This document shows positions 36,881 to 45,882 of a stretch of DNA of 64,000 bases, in pieces; positions within the stretch are counted from its first letter, which is position 1, and every line of letters starts with the position of its first letter. This DNA comes from Paenarthrobacter sp. Z7-10. Its GTDB lineage: Bacteria; Actinomycetota; Actinomycetes; Actinomycetales; Micrococcaceae. The translations under genes were made by a program, and so were the position numbers. Under the pieces are notes generated by a model that was not told the origin of the DNA, did not search any database, and saw nothing but the letters and a program-made list of their open reading frames with translations. The DNA lies in NCBI RefSeq assembly GCF_026932795.1, contig NZ_JADPVH010000006.1, positions 1 to 64,000 of the forward strand, read 5' to 3'.

Positions 36881-36887
36881 GCCCACA

Positions 36888-36893
36888 AGCTTA
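36888..36893 (-). promoter_or_regulatory. Putative -10 of the methyltransferase gene (leaderless start)
   Basis: Minus-strand TAAGCT ending 7 nt before the ATG at 36880; no Shine-Dalgarno site. Confidence 0.35.
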
Positions 36894-37158
36894 AGCCTGA
36901 TCGCGGGTGACCTCAGAGCGAAGGGGGGCGTTGAGGCGTTGAGAGACCGGCGTTCCTACGGTGGAGATGGGACTTCGGGCAGCGAAGTGGCGTTTCAACG
37001 GCCCTGACCGCAGTAATCTATTGCGAAGGGCGTGGTTGGGCAAGCTGCGGGCCGGCCGGTGCGCCACCGCACCCTGTGTCGCGCCGACGGTAACTTTGGA
37101 CGAAGTTGGACGGCATTCAAGCGCTGGTGGCAGCGAGGATAACCATGAGGGCAAACGC

Positions 37159-40100
37159 ATGAGCACCAGCGACACCGGCGCCACGAGCCACTTTGGCGGC
37201 AGCGGCTCTGACAGCAGCGGCTCCGGCACCAGCGGCTCCGGCGCCGCAACTTCCGGCGGTACCGGGAACGAGCGCTTCCAGCTTCTGCGACAGCAGGGTC
37301 TCGAAGTCGACGTCAGCACGCGCCGGCTGTCCGAATACAGCTACGACGCCTCCAATTACCGGCTTCAGCCTGCCGCCGTCGCGTTCCCCCGGACTGTCGA
37401 CGATGTCGTGACCGCTGTGCGCTTCTGCGCGGCCAACCACATTCCGCTCATCAGCCGTGGTGGCGGTACATCGATGGCCGGAAATGCCGTCGGCGCGGGC
37501 CTGGTGCTGGATTTCTCCCGGCACATGGACGCGGTGCTGTCCGTGGACCTCCAGGCGCGGACCGCCACCGTGGAACCGGGGCTGGTGATTTCGCACCTGC
37601 AGCACCACATTGAAACCGAAACCGACGGGAATCTCACTTTTGCTCCGGACCCATCCAGCAAGAGCCGGGCCACAATTGGCGGTGCCGTGGGTAATGATGC
37701 CTGCGGGAATCATTCCGTACGTTACGGGCGGACCTCCGACCATGTGCTCTCCCTGGATCTGGTGACAGCGGCCGGCGTTCGGCTGACGGCCACCCGAACC
37801 GGGCTGCAGGCCACCGTAGCCGGCGACGCGGAAGCCGTTGATTGTGCGCTTCGGATGACCACGAAACTGCTCGAACTGTGCCACAACCATCTGCAGGATT
37901 TTCGCCTGGAGCTTGGCCGGATCCCGCGACAGGTCTCCGGCTTTCACCTCTGGCATCTGCTGCCGGAAAATAAGTTCGATGTAGCCCGCGCGCTGGTCGG
38001 CAGCGAGGGTACCTGCGCCGTCGTCGTGGCCGCCATTCTAGCCCTGGTGCCCAAAGCCCCGGCGGCGCTGTTGGTCAGCCTCGGCTATGACGACGTGGTT
38101 GCGGCGGCTCGGGATGTGCCCACCATCCTGGAATTCTCCCCCGCCGCCATTGAGGGCATCGATGAGGCGATCGTGGAGACCATGCGGGCCCGCCGCGGGG
38201 CGGATTCGGTCCGCGGCCTGCCGGCGGGGAAGGCCTGGCTGTACGTGGACCTCGACGGCGACGACCCGGCCGACATGCAGGCGCAGGCGGCCGATCTGTT
38301 GGAACGGCTGCACGGCAACGGCCGCCTTATTCAGGGCCGGGTCGTTCCGGACATGGCCGAGCGGGCATCGCTGTGGCGTGTCCGTGAAGACGGCGCAGGG
38401 TTGGCCGCCAGGCTGCACACTGGTGGAGAGTCCTGGCCGGGCTGGGAGGATTCCGCCGTTGCACCTGAGAAGCTGGCCGACTACCTGGCTGACTTCCGCG
38501 ATTTGCTCACGGAGCATGGTCTCCAGGGTGTTATGTACGGCCACTTCGGAGCCGGCTGCATGCACGTGCGGGTCACCTTCGACCTGCGTTCGGAACAGGG
38601 CCGGGAAGTGATGGAGCGGTTCACCCGGGCGGCGGCCGAACTGGTGGTCCGACACGGAGGTTCGCTCTCCGGCGAGCATGGTGACGGCCGTGCCCGGTCG
38701 GCGCTGCTGCCGCTCATGTACTCCCCTGCCCTCCTGGCTTCCTTCACGGAGTTCAAGGCGGTGTGGGATCCCGAGGGACTGCTCAACCCCGGGTCCATCA
38801 CGGTGCCGCAGGCCGTGAGCCAAAACTTGGCGCTGGAGGGCGTTCCGGAGCGGCAGTGGCGCACCAGTTTCGATCTGCACGCGGTGGCCGGCAGCAGCAC
38901 CCCCGCACCGCTTGACCCGTTCGTCAACGCGGTCCAGGGGTGCGTAGGCATCGGCCGCTGCCGCAGCGATTCCGGCGGGGTGATGTGCCCCAGCTACCGC
39001 GCCACCGGCGATGAAAAGGATTCCACCCGGGGCCGTGCCCGGGTGCTGCAGGACATGGTCCGCGGTGCACGCACGGTACAGGAAGGCTGGCAGTCCGAAG
39101 ATGTACGCGAGTCGCTGGACCTATGCCTGTCCTGCAAGGCCTGCGCAACGGACTGCCCGGTCGGGGTGGATATGGCCACCTACAAATCCGAGTTCTTTGA
39201 CCACTACTATCGGAGGCGGATCCGACCGCTCTCGCACTATTCACTGGGCTGGCTGCCGCGCTGGCTCAAACTGACCGGGCGAATCGCGCCCCTGGTGAAT
39301 CTGGTGTTGGCCGGACCGGCCGGCAAGCTGATCGCCCGCGCCGGCGGCCTGACCACCCGCCGCAGCCTGCCCGCTTTCGCTTCGACGAATGCCTGGCGCC
39401 AGGCCACATGCGCAACCCGAAACTCTGCACCCGGTGGCAGGGGGCCGGGCCCCAAAGTACGGGGCGGAACGGCGGATACCGCTGCCGTTGCGGATGTGGT
39501 TCTTTTCGTGGACACCTTTACCCGCGGTTTCCGTCCGCATCTGGCCGGAGTTGCGCAGCGGGTGCTCGAAGGTGCTGGGCGGAGGGTGGAATGCACTGCC
39601 GATGCCTGCTGCGGGCTGACCTGGATCTCCACCGGTCAACTGGACACCGCCAAGAAGCTTCTGGCGAAGGCCGCCGCGACGCTCGACGACGGCACGGACC
39701 GTCCGATTGTGGTCATCGAGCCCAGTTGTGCGGCGGCGCTGCGGAAGGACCTGCCCGAACTGGTACCCACCGACGCCGCCCGGCGGGTAGCGGCACGGAT
39801 TCAGAGTTTCGCCTCCGCCGTGACCACCCTTGCCGGCAGTGGCTGGACGCCGCAGTGGCGCGGCGGCATGGTGCCGGAGGCTGTCACGGTGCAGACGCAC
39901 TGCCATGAATACTCCGTCTTCGGGGCAGCAGTGCAGCGGGCGGCGCTGACCGCAGTCGGCGTCAAAGAAATCCGGGAGGCCACCGGCTGCTGCGGTGTGG
40001 CCGGCAACTTCGGCTTTGAAGCGCAACACTACGAACTGAGCATGCAGGTGGCCGAACAAGCGCTGACCCCGGCACTGCGCTCGACTGCCGACGGCACGCC

Positions 40101-40215
40101 GGTGCTCACTGACGGCTTCAGCTGCCAGATGCAGGTCAAGGCGCTGGCGCCAGGCCGGCCTTCCCTGCACCTCGCCGAACTGCTCGATCCAGGCAGCGGC
40201 CCTGCCTCGCGATGA
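37159..40215 (+). CDS. FAD-binding and Fe-S oxidoreductase (D-lactate dehydrogenase/glycolate oxidase-like fusion)
   Basis: 1018 residues. After a Gly/Ser-rich N-terminal 40 residues comes an FAD_binding_4 domain (PLISRGGGTSMAGNAVGAGL, GGAVGNDACGNHS), then the FAD-oxidase C-terminal domain with GHFGAGCMHVRV and SGEHGDGRARS. Near residue 600 are the ferredoxin-like cysteines in CVGIGRCRSDSGGVMCPSY and CLSCKACATDCPVG. A CCG domain follows (ADACCGLTW, TGCCGVAGNFG). The family oxidises D-2-hydroxyacids such as D-lactate. The ATG at 37159 has GAGGG 8 nt upstream. Confidence 0.9.
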   Translation: MSTSDTGATSHFGGSGSDSSGSGTSGSGAATSGGTGNERFQLLRQQGLEVDVSTRRLSEYSYDASNYRLQPAAVAFPRTVDDVVTAVRFCAANHIPLISRGGGTSMAGNAVGAGLVLDFSRHMDAVLSVDLQARTATVEPGLVISHLQHHIETETDGNLTFAPDPSSKSRATIGGAVGNDACGNHSVRYGRTSDHVLSLDLVTAAGVRLTATRTGLQATVAGDAEAVDCALRMTTKLLELCHNHLQDFRLELGRIPRQVSGFHLWHLLPENKFDVARALVGSEGTCAVVVAAILALVPKAPAALLVSLGYDDVVAAARDVPTILEFSPAAIEGIDEAIVETMRARRGADSVRGLPAGKAWLYVDLDGDDPADMQAQAADLLERLHGNGRLIQGRVVPDMAERASLWRVREDGAGLAARLHTGGESWPGWEDSAVAPEKLADYLADFRDLLTEHGLQGVMYGHFGAGCMHVRVTFDLRSEQGREVMERFTRAAAELVVRHGGSLSGEHGDGRARSALLPLMYSPALLASFTEFKAVWDPEGLLNPGSITVPQAVSQNLALEGVPERQWRTSFDLHAVAGSSTPAPLDPFVNAVQGCVGIGRCRSDSGGVMCPSYRATGDEKDSTRGRARVLQDMVRGARTVQEGWQSEDVRESLDLCLSCKACATDCPVGVDMATYKSEFFDHYYRRRIRPLSHYSLGWLPRWLKLTGRIAPLVNLVLAGPAGKLIARAGGLTTRRSLPAFASTNAWRQATCATRNSAPGGRGPGPKVRGGTADTAAVADVVLFVDTFTRGFRPHLAGVAQRVLEGAGRRVECTADACCGLTWISTGQLDTAKKLLAKAAATLDDGTDRPIVVIEPSCAAALRKDLPELVPTDAARRVAARIQSFASAVTTLAGSGWTPQWRGGMVPEAVTVQTHCHEYSVFGAAVQRAALTAVGVKEIREATGCCGVAGNFGFEAQHYELSMQVAEQALTPALRSTADGTPVLTDGFSCQMQVKALAPGRPSLHLAELLDPGSGPASR

Positions 40216-40288
40216 GCCGCCTGGCTGCTGCTCGTCGGACTCGGCGTCGCGCCTGATCTGCTGCAGCCGGTGTCAGCCGCCGGGGAGC

Positions 40289-40306
40289 AAGGCCGGCTGC
40301 GGCCTT
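40289..40306. terminator. Hairpin between convergent genes
   Basis: AAGGCCG-GCTG-CGGCCTT, a 7-bp stem with a 4-nt loop, lies between the convergent ends of the FAD/Fe-S gene and the small membrane protein gene. In each direction the stem ends in TT. A bidirectional terminator is plausible. Confidence 0.45.
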
Positions 40307-40315
40307 ACCGGGCGG

Positions 40316-40603
40316 TCACCAACCGGGGCGGTTTGTCCGGCGTCGGTGCAGGCGCCGGGCGATATCGGTGACGGCGAAGAAACCTGCCGCCGCGGAGGCC
40401 ACGATCAGGAACAGCATAAGGTATAGCCATCCAAGCGTGACGAGCGCCGAATGCGGCGTGTGCAGCAGGGTTAGCCCACCGAACAGTGCCAGCGTCCAGA
40501 AAAGGGCAACGACGACCAGAATCGAAACCGCCGGAAAATATTCATGACGCAGTACGGTCTTGAGCCAAACCAGGCCCTGCCGGTATGTCGAAGTAATTTG
40601 CAC
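40316..40603 (-). CDS. Two-TM membrane protein of unknown function
   Basis: 95 residues with two hydrophobic helices (about 24-46 and 54-78) and a basic C terminus (RRLHRRRTNRPGW). Not recognised. Convergent with the FAD/Fe-S oxidoreductase and divergent from the TetR gene. Confidence 0.6.
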   Translation of the reverse strand: MQITSTYRQGLVWLKTVLRHEYFPAVSILVVVALFWTLALFGGLTLLHTPHSALVTLGWLYLMLFLIVASAAAGFFAVTDIARRLHRRRTNRPGW

Positions 40604-40704
40604 AACAACAAGTATGGGCTGGGTCTACGCAGACCCGCTGCTGGCACCGGCGTGTCGGAGCTGTGATGCCGGGCACGGATGCGGCCGACCACCGGTTGCA
40701 GGTG

Positions 40705-40710
40705 TAGAAT
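40705..40710 (+). promoter_or_regulatory. Putative -10 of the TetR gene
   Basis: TAGAAT with 9 nt to the ATG at 40720. No Shine-Dalgarno site in between, so a leaderless or very short leader is suggested. Confidence 0.4.
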
Positions 40711-40719
40711 GTTCCCACC

Positions 40720-41382
40720 ATGACAATCCCGTCGCGGACAATTTCCGCCGCTTCACGCTTTTCGCCGCCGGTCCTCCTGCCAGATACGACCGGAAGCTCC
40801 TTGGCTGAACCCCGCGAGCGGATCATGGCCGTGGCCTACGAATTGTTCTCCAACCGTGGCGTCCGGGATGTGGGAGTTGACGAGCTCGTCCGCCGTGCTG
40901 GTGTTGCGAAGGCGACTTTCTACCGTCACTTCCGTTCCAAAGACGATTTGGTTCTGGCCTTTCTGGCCCGCAGGGACCAGGTCTGGACCACGGACGAGAT
41001 TATTGCCCGGGCGAAGGCCCGGGGTGGAACGCCGGCCGAACAACTGCTGGCCATTTTCGACGTGTTTGATGAATGGTTCCACCGGGCAGATTTCGAGGCA
41101 TGCTCCTTCATCAACATTTTGCTCGAAATGGGATCTGCCCACCCGCTGGGCCGCGCCAGCATCGGTTATCTGGAACGCATTCGCGCCCATGTGCGCGGTC
41201 TCGGCGAAGAGGCCGGACTCAGCGATGCGGAAGGCTTCGCCCGTTCCTGGCATATCCTCATGAAAGGCTCCATCGTCTCTGCCGCCGAAGGGGATACCGC
41301 AGCCGCGACCCGTGGGCGCGTGATGGCCGAATGGCTGATCGAACACCACCGACACACGGAAGCCGCTTCTCCGGGCCGCTGA
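40720..41382 (+). CDS. TetR/AcrR-family transcriptional regulator
   Basis: 220 residues. An N-terminal segment of about 30 residues precedes the helix-turn-helix (RERIMAVAYELFSNRGVRDV, then VDELVRRAGVAKATFYRHFR). The remaining helices would bind a ligand. If the TTG near 40801 were used, the N-terminal extension would be lost. The target is unknown; the neighbouring small membrane protein genes on either side are candidates. Confidence 0.9.
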   Translation: MTIPSRTISAASRFSPPVLLPDTTGSSLAEPRERIMAVAYELFSNRGVRDVGVDELVRRAGVAKATFYRHFRSKDDLVLAFLARRDQVWTTDEIIARAKARGGTPAEQLLAIFDVFDEWFHRADFEACSFINILLEMGSAHPLGRASIGYLERIRAHVRGLGEEAGLSDAEGFARSWHILMKGSIVSAAEGDTAAATRGRVMAEWLIEHHRHTEAASPGR

Positions 41383-41420
41383 TCGGCCGGGACCGCTGGA
41401 GCCGGATACCGTAGAGGCTG

Positions 41421-41711
41421 TTGGGTGCAGCAAAAGTTCTGCACCGCACGCTCTTCCGGCGGCGGTTGAAACGTGAAATTGTCGAAAACAGCGCAACCGT
41501 GTTGCGCATCGCTCTGGTCGGAGCAGCCGTCCTTGCCGCCGGAACCGCCTCCTTGGTTTTTGACGTTGTGGTCGGAAGAGCGGCGGGCCTGACCGTCCTG
41601 GCAATCCTGCCGGCGGTCGTGGGTTTGCTGTGGCTTACCTATCCTGCGATCGTGGGTCGCCGGGGCCGCAGCGGGGGCAAAGCTCAAGCCGCCCGGGCCG
41701 TCGATTCCTGA
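41421..41711 (+). CDS. Small two-TM membrane protein
   Basis: 96 residues with helices at about 29-48 and 56-75 and a basic C terminus. The only in-frame start is a TTG at 41421; the frame otherwise has good GC-rich third positions. It lies 38 nt after the TetR gene and may be co-transcribed. No family recognised. Confidence 0.5.
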   Translation: MGAAKVLHRTLFRRRLKREIVENSATVLRIALVGAAVLAAGTASLVFDVVVGRAAGLTVLAILPAVVGLLWLTYPAIVGRRGRSGGKAQAARAVDS

Positions 41712-41742
41712 CCCTGCCACCGGAAGCTTTGCCAGAGGTCTG

Positions 41743-43707
41743 CTACCCGGCACTAAAGCCGGTGCGGGAAATAACGATGGGAGGTTCAAGAAGTCTCGGG
41801 GTGGGCAGCCCCGTTCTGGCAACGGGCCGCGTGCCGCCGGATGCTGTTGAAGCGTATTCCCACTTCCGGACCACCGAATCGATGACCAACGGGTAAACCT
41901 CCAGAGTGCCGTCGTCGCGGATGCACATGCGCAGAAAGCCCTTATGGTCTTCAATGGCTTGACTCGACATCTGCCAGTCCGCAATCTGTGGAGTGACTGC
42001 CGTCAGAGTAAACACTCCGAACGCCTCACAGCCCAGCGCCGCGCCACCCAGCCACGCCATCAGCCAGGTGCAGCCGTGGATGGCCCAGCTCGGCCAGTGC
42101 TGCGGCCACGGAATGATCGTGGCTGCAAGGACCAGCAACAGGGTGACCATCAGCTCCAAACCGAGGCCTACAAGAACCGGCGCCCGGCGCTGGATCAGGT
42201 TGCTTCCCCGACAGGCAGCAGCGATCCAGCCGGCCGCCACAACAACAGCCAGAATGGAACCGGCGACCGCGCAAAACCAAAGGGTCGGTTGAACCTGCAG
42301 CGACCTGCCCGTTCCAACAGCCTCCGGCGTCAGCGCCGGACCGGGATTGAGGAACCAGACCACCGCCATAAACACTGCCAGATGGATGAAACCGAGGGCC
42401 ACGGCGAATCCCGGATTGCGCCACGCAATCCAGTGCCTGCTGAAGGGATTGATAACCCGTCGGCTCATGCGGCGCGAGGCAGCCGGCTCGGGATAAGCAG
42501 CCGCCGCCCGGACGAAGACCGACGCCGGCAGACCCGAGGACTGCATGCGGGAACGCGGCGGGGGCAAGATGAGCTGGTCGGGAAGCCGGTGCGTGTCAGC
42601 CAAGTAGGCGCCGCCGAGTCCGCAGGTAATCAGCTGCACGGCCCGCGGATCCGCTCGCGAGGTTTCGGGACTGTCGGACTCCCGCCGCACCTCCTGCGGT
42701 CCATCATGGTCATCGCCGTCGTGCTTTACTTCCTGCTGATAGCGGCAGTAGTGATGGGAATCGCCGCTGAGCCACAGCCGGACCTCCGCACCGGTGGGAA
42801 CAAGCTCCCCGGTCTGCGGATCTACCCTGTTGCGTATGTAGTGCTTGAGAAAATAATGCAGCTGGTTGAATTCGTCCGGGTCTCGGGTCGCTGTGTAGAC
42901 CCAGGTCGGCTCGGCGGCGCAGAAGATGATCCCGTCACCGGGGCGCAGTTTCGACGTCAACTGGTCCCGGAAGTAATCCAGCTGCGGCTGGTCGATGTAC
43001 TCGCCCAGCTGACTGTCCAGACCCACAATCCACCAGCCCGGTGACGGCTGCAGAGCGAAATAGCTGCGGGTCTGGACCGTGGTCCAGGCCCCGATCTTCC
43101 GGTTCCTGGTGAATATCCGCAGGAAGGCGGACAGTCCGTCATACCAGTCGTGGTTTCCGGGAATGGCCAGCAGTGTTTGATTAGGGCCGTCTTCGGCGCC
43201 CAAGCTGTCTGCCGGAAAGGCTGCCGCATAGGGCCCGGTCGTGCGGTCTTCATAGGCACGGGCCGAGGCCGAAGGGTAAACCTCGTCGCCGCCGAGGACG
43301 AGGACATTGCCGCGTGGCAGACGCAGAAGGCGCTGCGCACCGCCGCCGTCGTCAGCCACCGGCAGCTTGCCGTCGGAGGCCGTAAGGACCGTGGCATCGA
43401 GCGTCAGTTCCGACTGGGCCAACAGCGAAGCCACGGTATAGGTGGCGTTGAAGCCATCTCCGATGTCGGCCGCATAATCCAACCAGAGGTCTCCGCTGGG
43501 AGGGTCAACCAGCTGCAGAACATCCTCACCGAAGACTGCCTGGACCTCACGCTTGTCACCATAGTTCGCGAATATGGAGGCGAGCCCGGCCTTGACCGCC
43601 GTCCGGACCAGCTCACCAGGTTCGAGCCAGCGGACGCAGGCTTGGGGATTGAACCCCAGTTGCTTTGCCCGATCGGCTTCGCCGCCAGGTGTGCTCCGGG
43701 CAGTCAC
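41743..43707 (-). CDS. Membrane-anchored calcineurin-like metallophosphoesterase
   Basis: 654 residues. In the N-terminal half the metallophosphoesterase motifs are GNVLVLGGDEVYPS, IPGNHDWYDGL and WLSGDSHHYCRY, which carry the metal-binding Asp, Asn and His. The C-terminal half has about four hydrophobic helices (around 425-580), so the enzyme is probably anchored. The substrate is unknown. The GTG at 43707 is the assumed start and has no obvious ribosome site. Minus strand, following the sulP gene's upstream neighbour region. Confidence 0.82.
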   Translation of the reverse strand: MTARSTPGGEADRAKQLGFNPQACVRWLEPGELVRTAVKAGLASIFANYGDKREVQAVFGEDVLQLVDPPSGDLWLDYAADIGDGFNATYTVASLLAQSELTLDATVLTASDGKLPVADDGGGAQRLLRLPRGNVLVLGGDEVYPSASARAYEDRTTGPYAAAFPADSLGAEDGPNQTLLAIPGNHDWYDGLSAFLRIFTRNRKIGAWTTVQTRSYFALQPSPGWWIVGLDSQLGEYIDQPQLDYFRDQLTSKLRPGDGIIFCAAEPTWVYTATRDPDEFNQLHYFLKHYIRNRVDPQTGELVPTGAEVRLWLSGDSHHYCRYQQEVKHDGDDHDGPQEVRRESDSPETSRADPRAVQLITCGLGGAYLADTHRLPDQLILPPPRSRMQSSGLPASVFVRAAAAYPEPAASRRMSRRVINPFSRHWIAWRNPGFAVALGFIHLAVFMAVVWFLNPGPALTPEAVGTGRSLQVQPTLWFCAVAGSILAVVVAAGWIAAACRGSNLIQRRAPVLVGLGLELMVTLLLVLAATIIPWPQHWPSWAIHGCTWLMAWLGGAALGCEAFGVFTLTAVTPQIADWQMSSQAIEDHKGFLRMCIRDDGTLEVYPLVIDSVVRKWEYASTASGGTRPVARTGLPTPRLLEPPIVISRTGFSAG

Positions 43708-43762
43708 GGGCGCCGGGCACGCACCTCACCGCCGTACCTTGGATCCAAAATGTCCGTCACCT

Positions 43763-43782
43763 CCTGATACCTCTATATCAGG
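43763..43782. terminator. Hairpin between the metallophosphoesterase and SulP genes
   Basis: CCTGATA-CCTCTA-TATCAGG, a 7-bp stem with a 6-nt loop, lies downstream of the minus-strand sulP gene and upstream of the phosphoesterase gene. It has no T-tract and may be a weak terminator. Confidence 0.3.
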
Positions 43783-43798
43783 GAAGCGGACGCTCACG

Positions 43799-45298
43799 CT
43801 ATGCACCAAATTGGCCGGTAAGCCGCCGATGGAAGACCGAACTGCGTTCGTCAAGCCCCTCGAAGGTCACGGTGGCTCCGTGCTCACGGTACTTCGTCTC
43901 GATGGAGTCCAGGGCCGCGACGCTTGATGCGTCCCAGATCTGGGCGTGCGTGAGGTCCACGCTCACGTCCGCCGGATCGAGTCCATAGGAGAAGCGCTCC
44001 ACGAGGTCATTGCTGCTGCCAAAGAACAGCGGTCCGCGGACCTCGTAGTGGACGGATAGCCCGTCGTCGGCAGCGGTCCGGTCGACGCGGATCACATGGG
44101 CGATCCGGCGCGCAAACAACACCATGGCCAGGATCACGCCGACAAGGACACCGACTGCGAGGTTTCCCGTCGCCACGACAACTATCACGGTGATTCCCAT
44201 GACCAGCGTCTCTGGAACGGGCATCCGCTTCAGCGTTGTGGGTTTGACGCTGTGCCAATCGACGGTGGTGATGGCGACAATCATCATGACCGCTGCGAGC
44301 GCCACCATGGGAATCTGGCCCATGATGGAACTCAGTCCTGTCACCAGGGCCAGCAGAAACAGCCCGGCGACCACGGTTGAGATCCGGGTGCGGGCACGAC
44401 CGATCTTCACGTTGACGATGGTCTGGCCAATCATGGCGCAACCGGCGATCCCGCCGTAGAAACCCGCGGCGATGTTTGCCACCCCCAGCGCCCATGATTC
44501 ACGGCCTTTATGGGACTTGGTATCCGTCATGTCGTCGACAAGCTTGGCGGTGAGAAGAGTTTCCATCAGCCCGACAAACGCGGCGCTCAGCGCGGTGGGC
44601 CAGATGATCTGCAGTGTCTGCAGGTTCAGCGGCACGAGCAGAGCGGTGACGCCGGGCAGGCCACCATCGAGCGGTCCCTCCCCGGCCACGTTGGGGACGG
44701 TGAGGCCGGCGATAATTACGACGGCGGTCACCACCACTATCGCAACGAGCGGGGCCGGCACCACCTTGGTGAATCTCGGCAGTATCAGGATGATGGCGAT
44801 GGTCAGCCCGAACAACGGATAGACCAGCCACGGGACACCGATCAGATGGCGAACCTGGGCCATGAAGATCAGTACTCCCAGGGCGTTGACAAATCCGATC
44901 ATTACCGAACGAGGGATAAAGCGCATCAGCCTCGCCAGTCCCGCCAGGCCAAAGGTAATCTGGACCAAGCCGGCAAGGATCACCGTGGGCAGGACGTATT
45001 GGACGCCGTGGGCCTGTACCAGCGGTGCAATCACGAGGGCAACTGAACCGGCCGCCGCGGTGATCATGGCGGGCCGGCCGCCGAGGACCGACATCGTCAG
45101 CGCCAAAACGATGGACGCGACGAGGCTGACAATCGGGTCAACACCGGCGATGACGGAGAACGAGATGACCTCGGGGATCAGGGCGAGCGTGGTGACAATT
45201 CCCGCTAAAATTTCACGGGTCAGCAGGCGCGGTGTCCGGAGCGCGCTAAGTACGCTCCCGGTAACCTGGGCGCCTGATTCAGGGTTGGCAAGGGCCAT
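43799..45298 (-). CDS. SulP-family anion transporter with C-terminal STAS domain
   Basis: 499 residues. Ten to twelve hydrophobic segments fill residues 15-405, with the SLC26/SulP-like stretch GGRPAMITAAAGSVALVIAP and GIAGCAMIGQTIVNVKIG. The STAS domain lies at about 410-499 (VDLTHAQIWDASSVAALDSI). Substrates in the family are sulfate, bicarbonate or dicarboxylates. I chose the ATG at 45298 (MALANPES) because GGAG lies 6 nt upstream; the longer frame adds 24 unlikely residues. Confidence 0.9.
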   Translation of the reverse strand: MALANPESGAQVTGSVLSALRTPRLLTREILAGIVTTLALIPEVISFSVIAGVDPIVSLVASIVLALTMSVLGGRPAMITAAAGSVALVIAPLVQAHGVQYVLPTVILAGLVQITFGLAGLARLMRFIPRSVMIGFVNALGVLIFMAQVRHLIGVPWLVYPLFGLTIAIILILPRFTKVVPAPLVAIVVVTAVVIIAGLTVPNVAGEGPLDGGLPGVTALLVPLNLQTLQIIWPTALSAAFVGLMETLLTAKLVDDMTDTKSHKGRESWALGVANIAAGFYGGIAGCAMIGQTIVNVKIGRARTRISTVVAGLFLLALVTGLSSIMGQIPMVALAAVMMIVAITTVDWHSVKPTTLKRMPVPETLVMGITVIVVVATGNLAVGVLVGVILAMVLFARRIAHVIRVDRTAADDGLSVHYEVRGPLFFGSSNDLVERFSYGLDPADVSVDLTHAQIWDASSVAALDSIETKYREHGATVTFEGLDERSSVFHRRLTGQFGA

Positions 45299-45416
45299 GG
45301 ACGACTCCGATCTGGGCGCTTCAACACTACCGCAACGCCGGTTCCAAGCTGTGATCGCGACGCAGCACACTCTGTGTAATGTCCTAAGGAGTGGATAAAG
45401 GACGCCAGGGAGCAGC

Positions 45417-45882
45417 GTGAGGACCAGAGGCAGAAGGGTTCCGACAGCCCTGCGGGTGGTGGTGCTGCTGGCCTGCTGATGGGGCTAGCCGGATGTACGA
45501 CGGCCAGCGGCGGTCCGGCCGGAACTCTCTCCCGGGCTCTGGACCAGTGCCCTTCCGCCACCTCCAGTGTCAAACTGTCCTTGAATCTGTTCATCAAGGG
45601 CAAAGCAACGACCGCAGCCGCTGCCACCACAGCCGAAGATATGGCCAAGGAGATCCTGGACGCGCAAAAACAGGCCACGAAACTTCAGGCCGACACAAAC
45701 CAGGATCGCAGCGAACAATCGCGGCGCTCGATTTGATCAACAGCACCGCCAAAACGGTGATTTCCGCCCAGCGGGCCCTCACCGACAATGACGCCGCCGC
45801 CATTCGGGCCGCGGCCCAGGGCCTCAAGTCACGAGCTCAGGAGCTGACTTCCATGAGCAGGCACCTGAAGGCAGAGAAGTGA
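45417..45882 (+). pseudogene. Lipoprotein gene with two apparent single-base deletions
   Basis: A GTG at 45417 with GGGAG 4 nt upstream opens VRTRGRRVPTALRVVVLLAC, a signal-peptide-like start, then hits a stop at 45477. In the -1 frame the next residues are LMGLAGCTTASGG, a lipobox. That frame runs to about 45712, after which a second -1 shift enters TIAALDLINSTAKTVIS... to 45882. Adding one base at each place would give one lipoprotein of about 155 residues, mostly helical. Function unknown. The end overlaps the next gene (GTGA). Confidence 0.65.
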
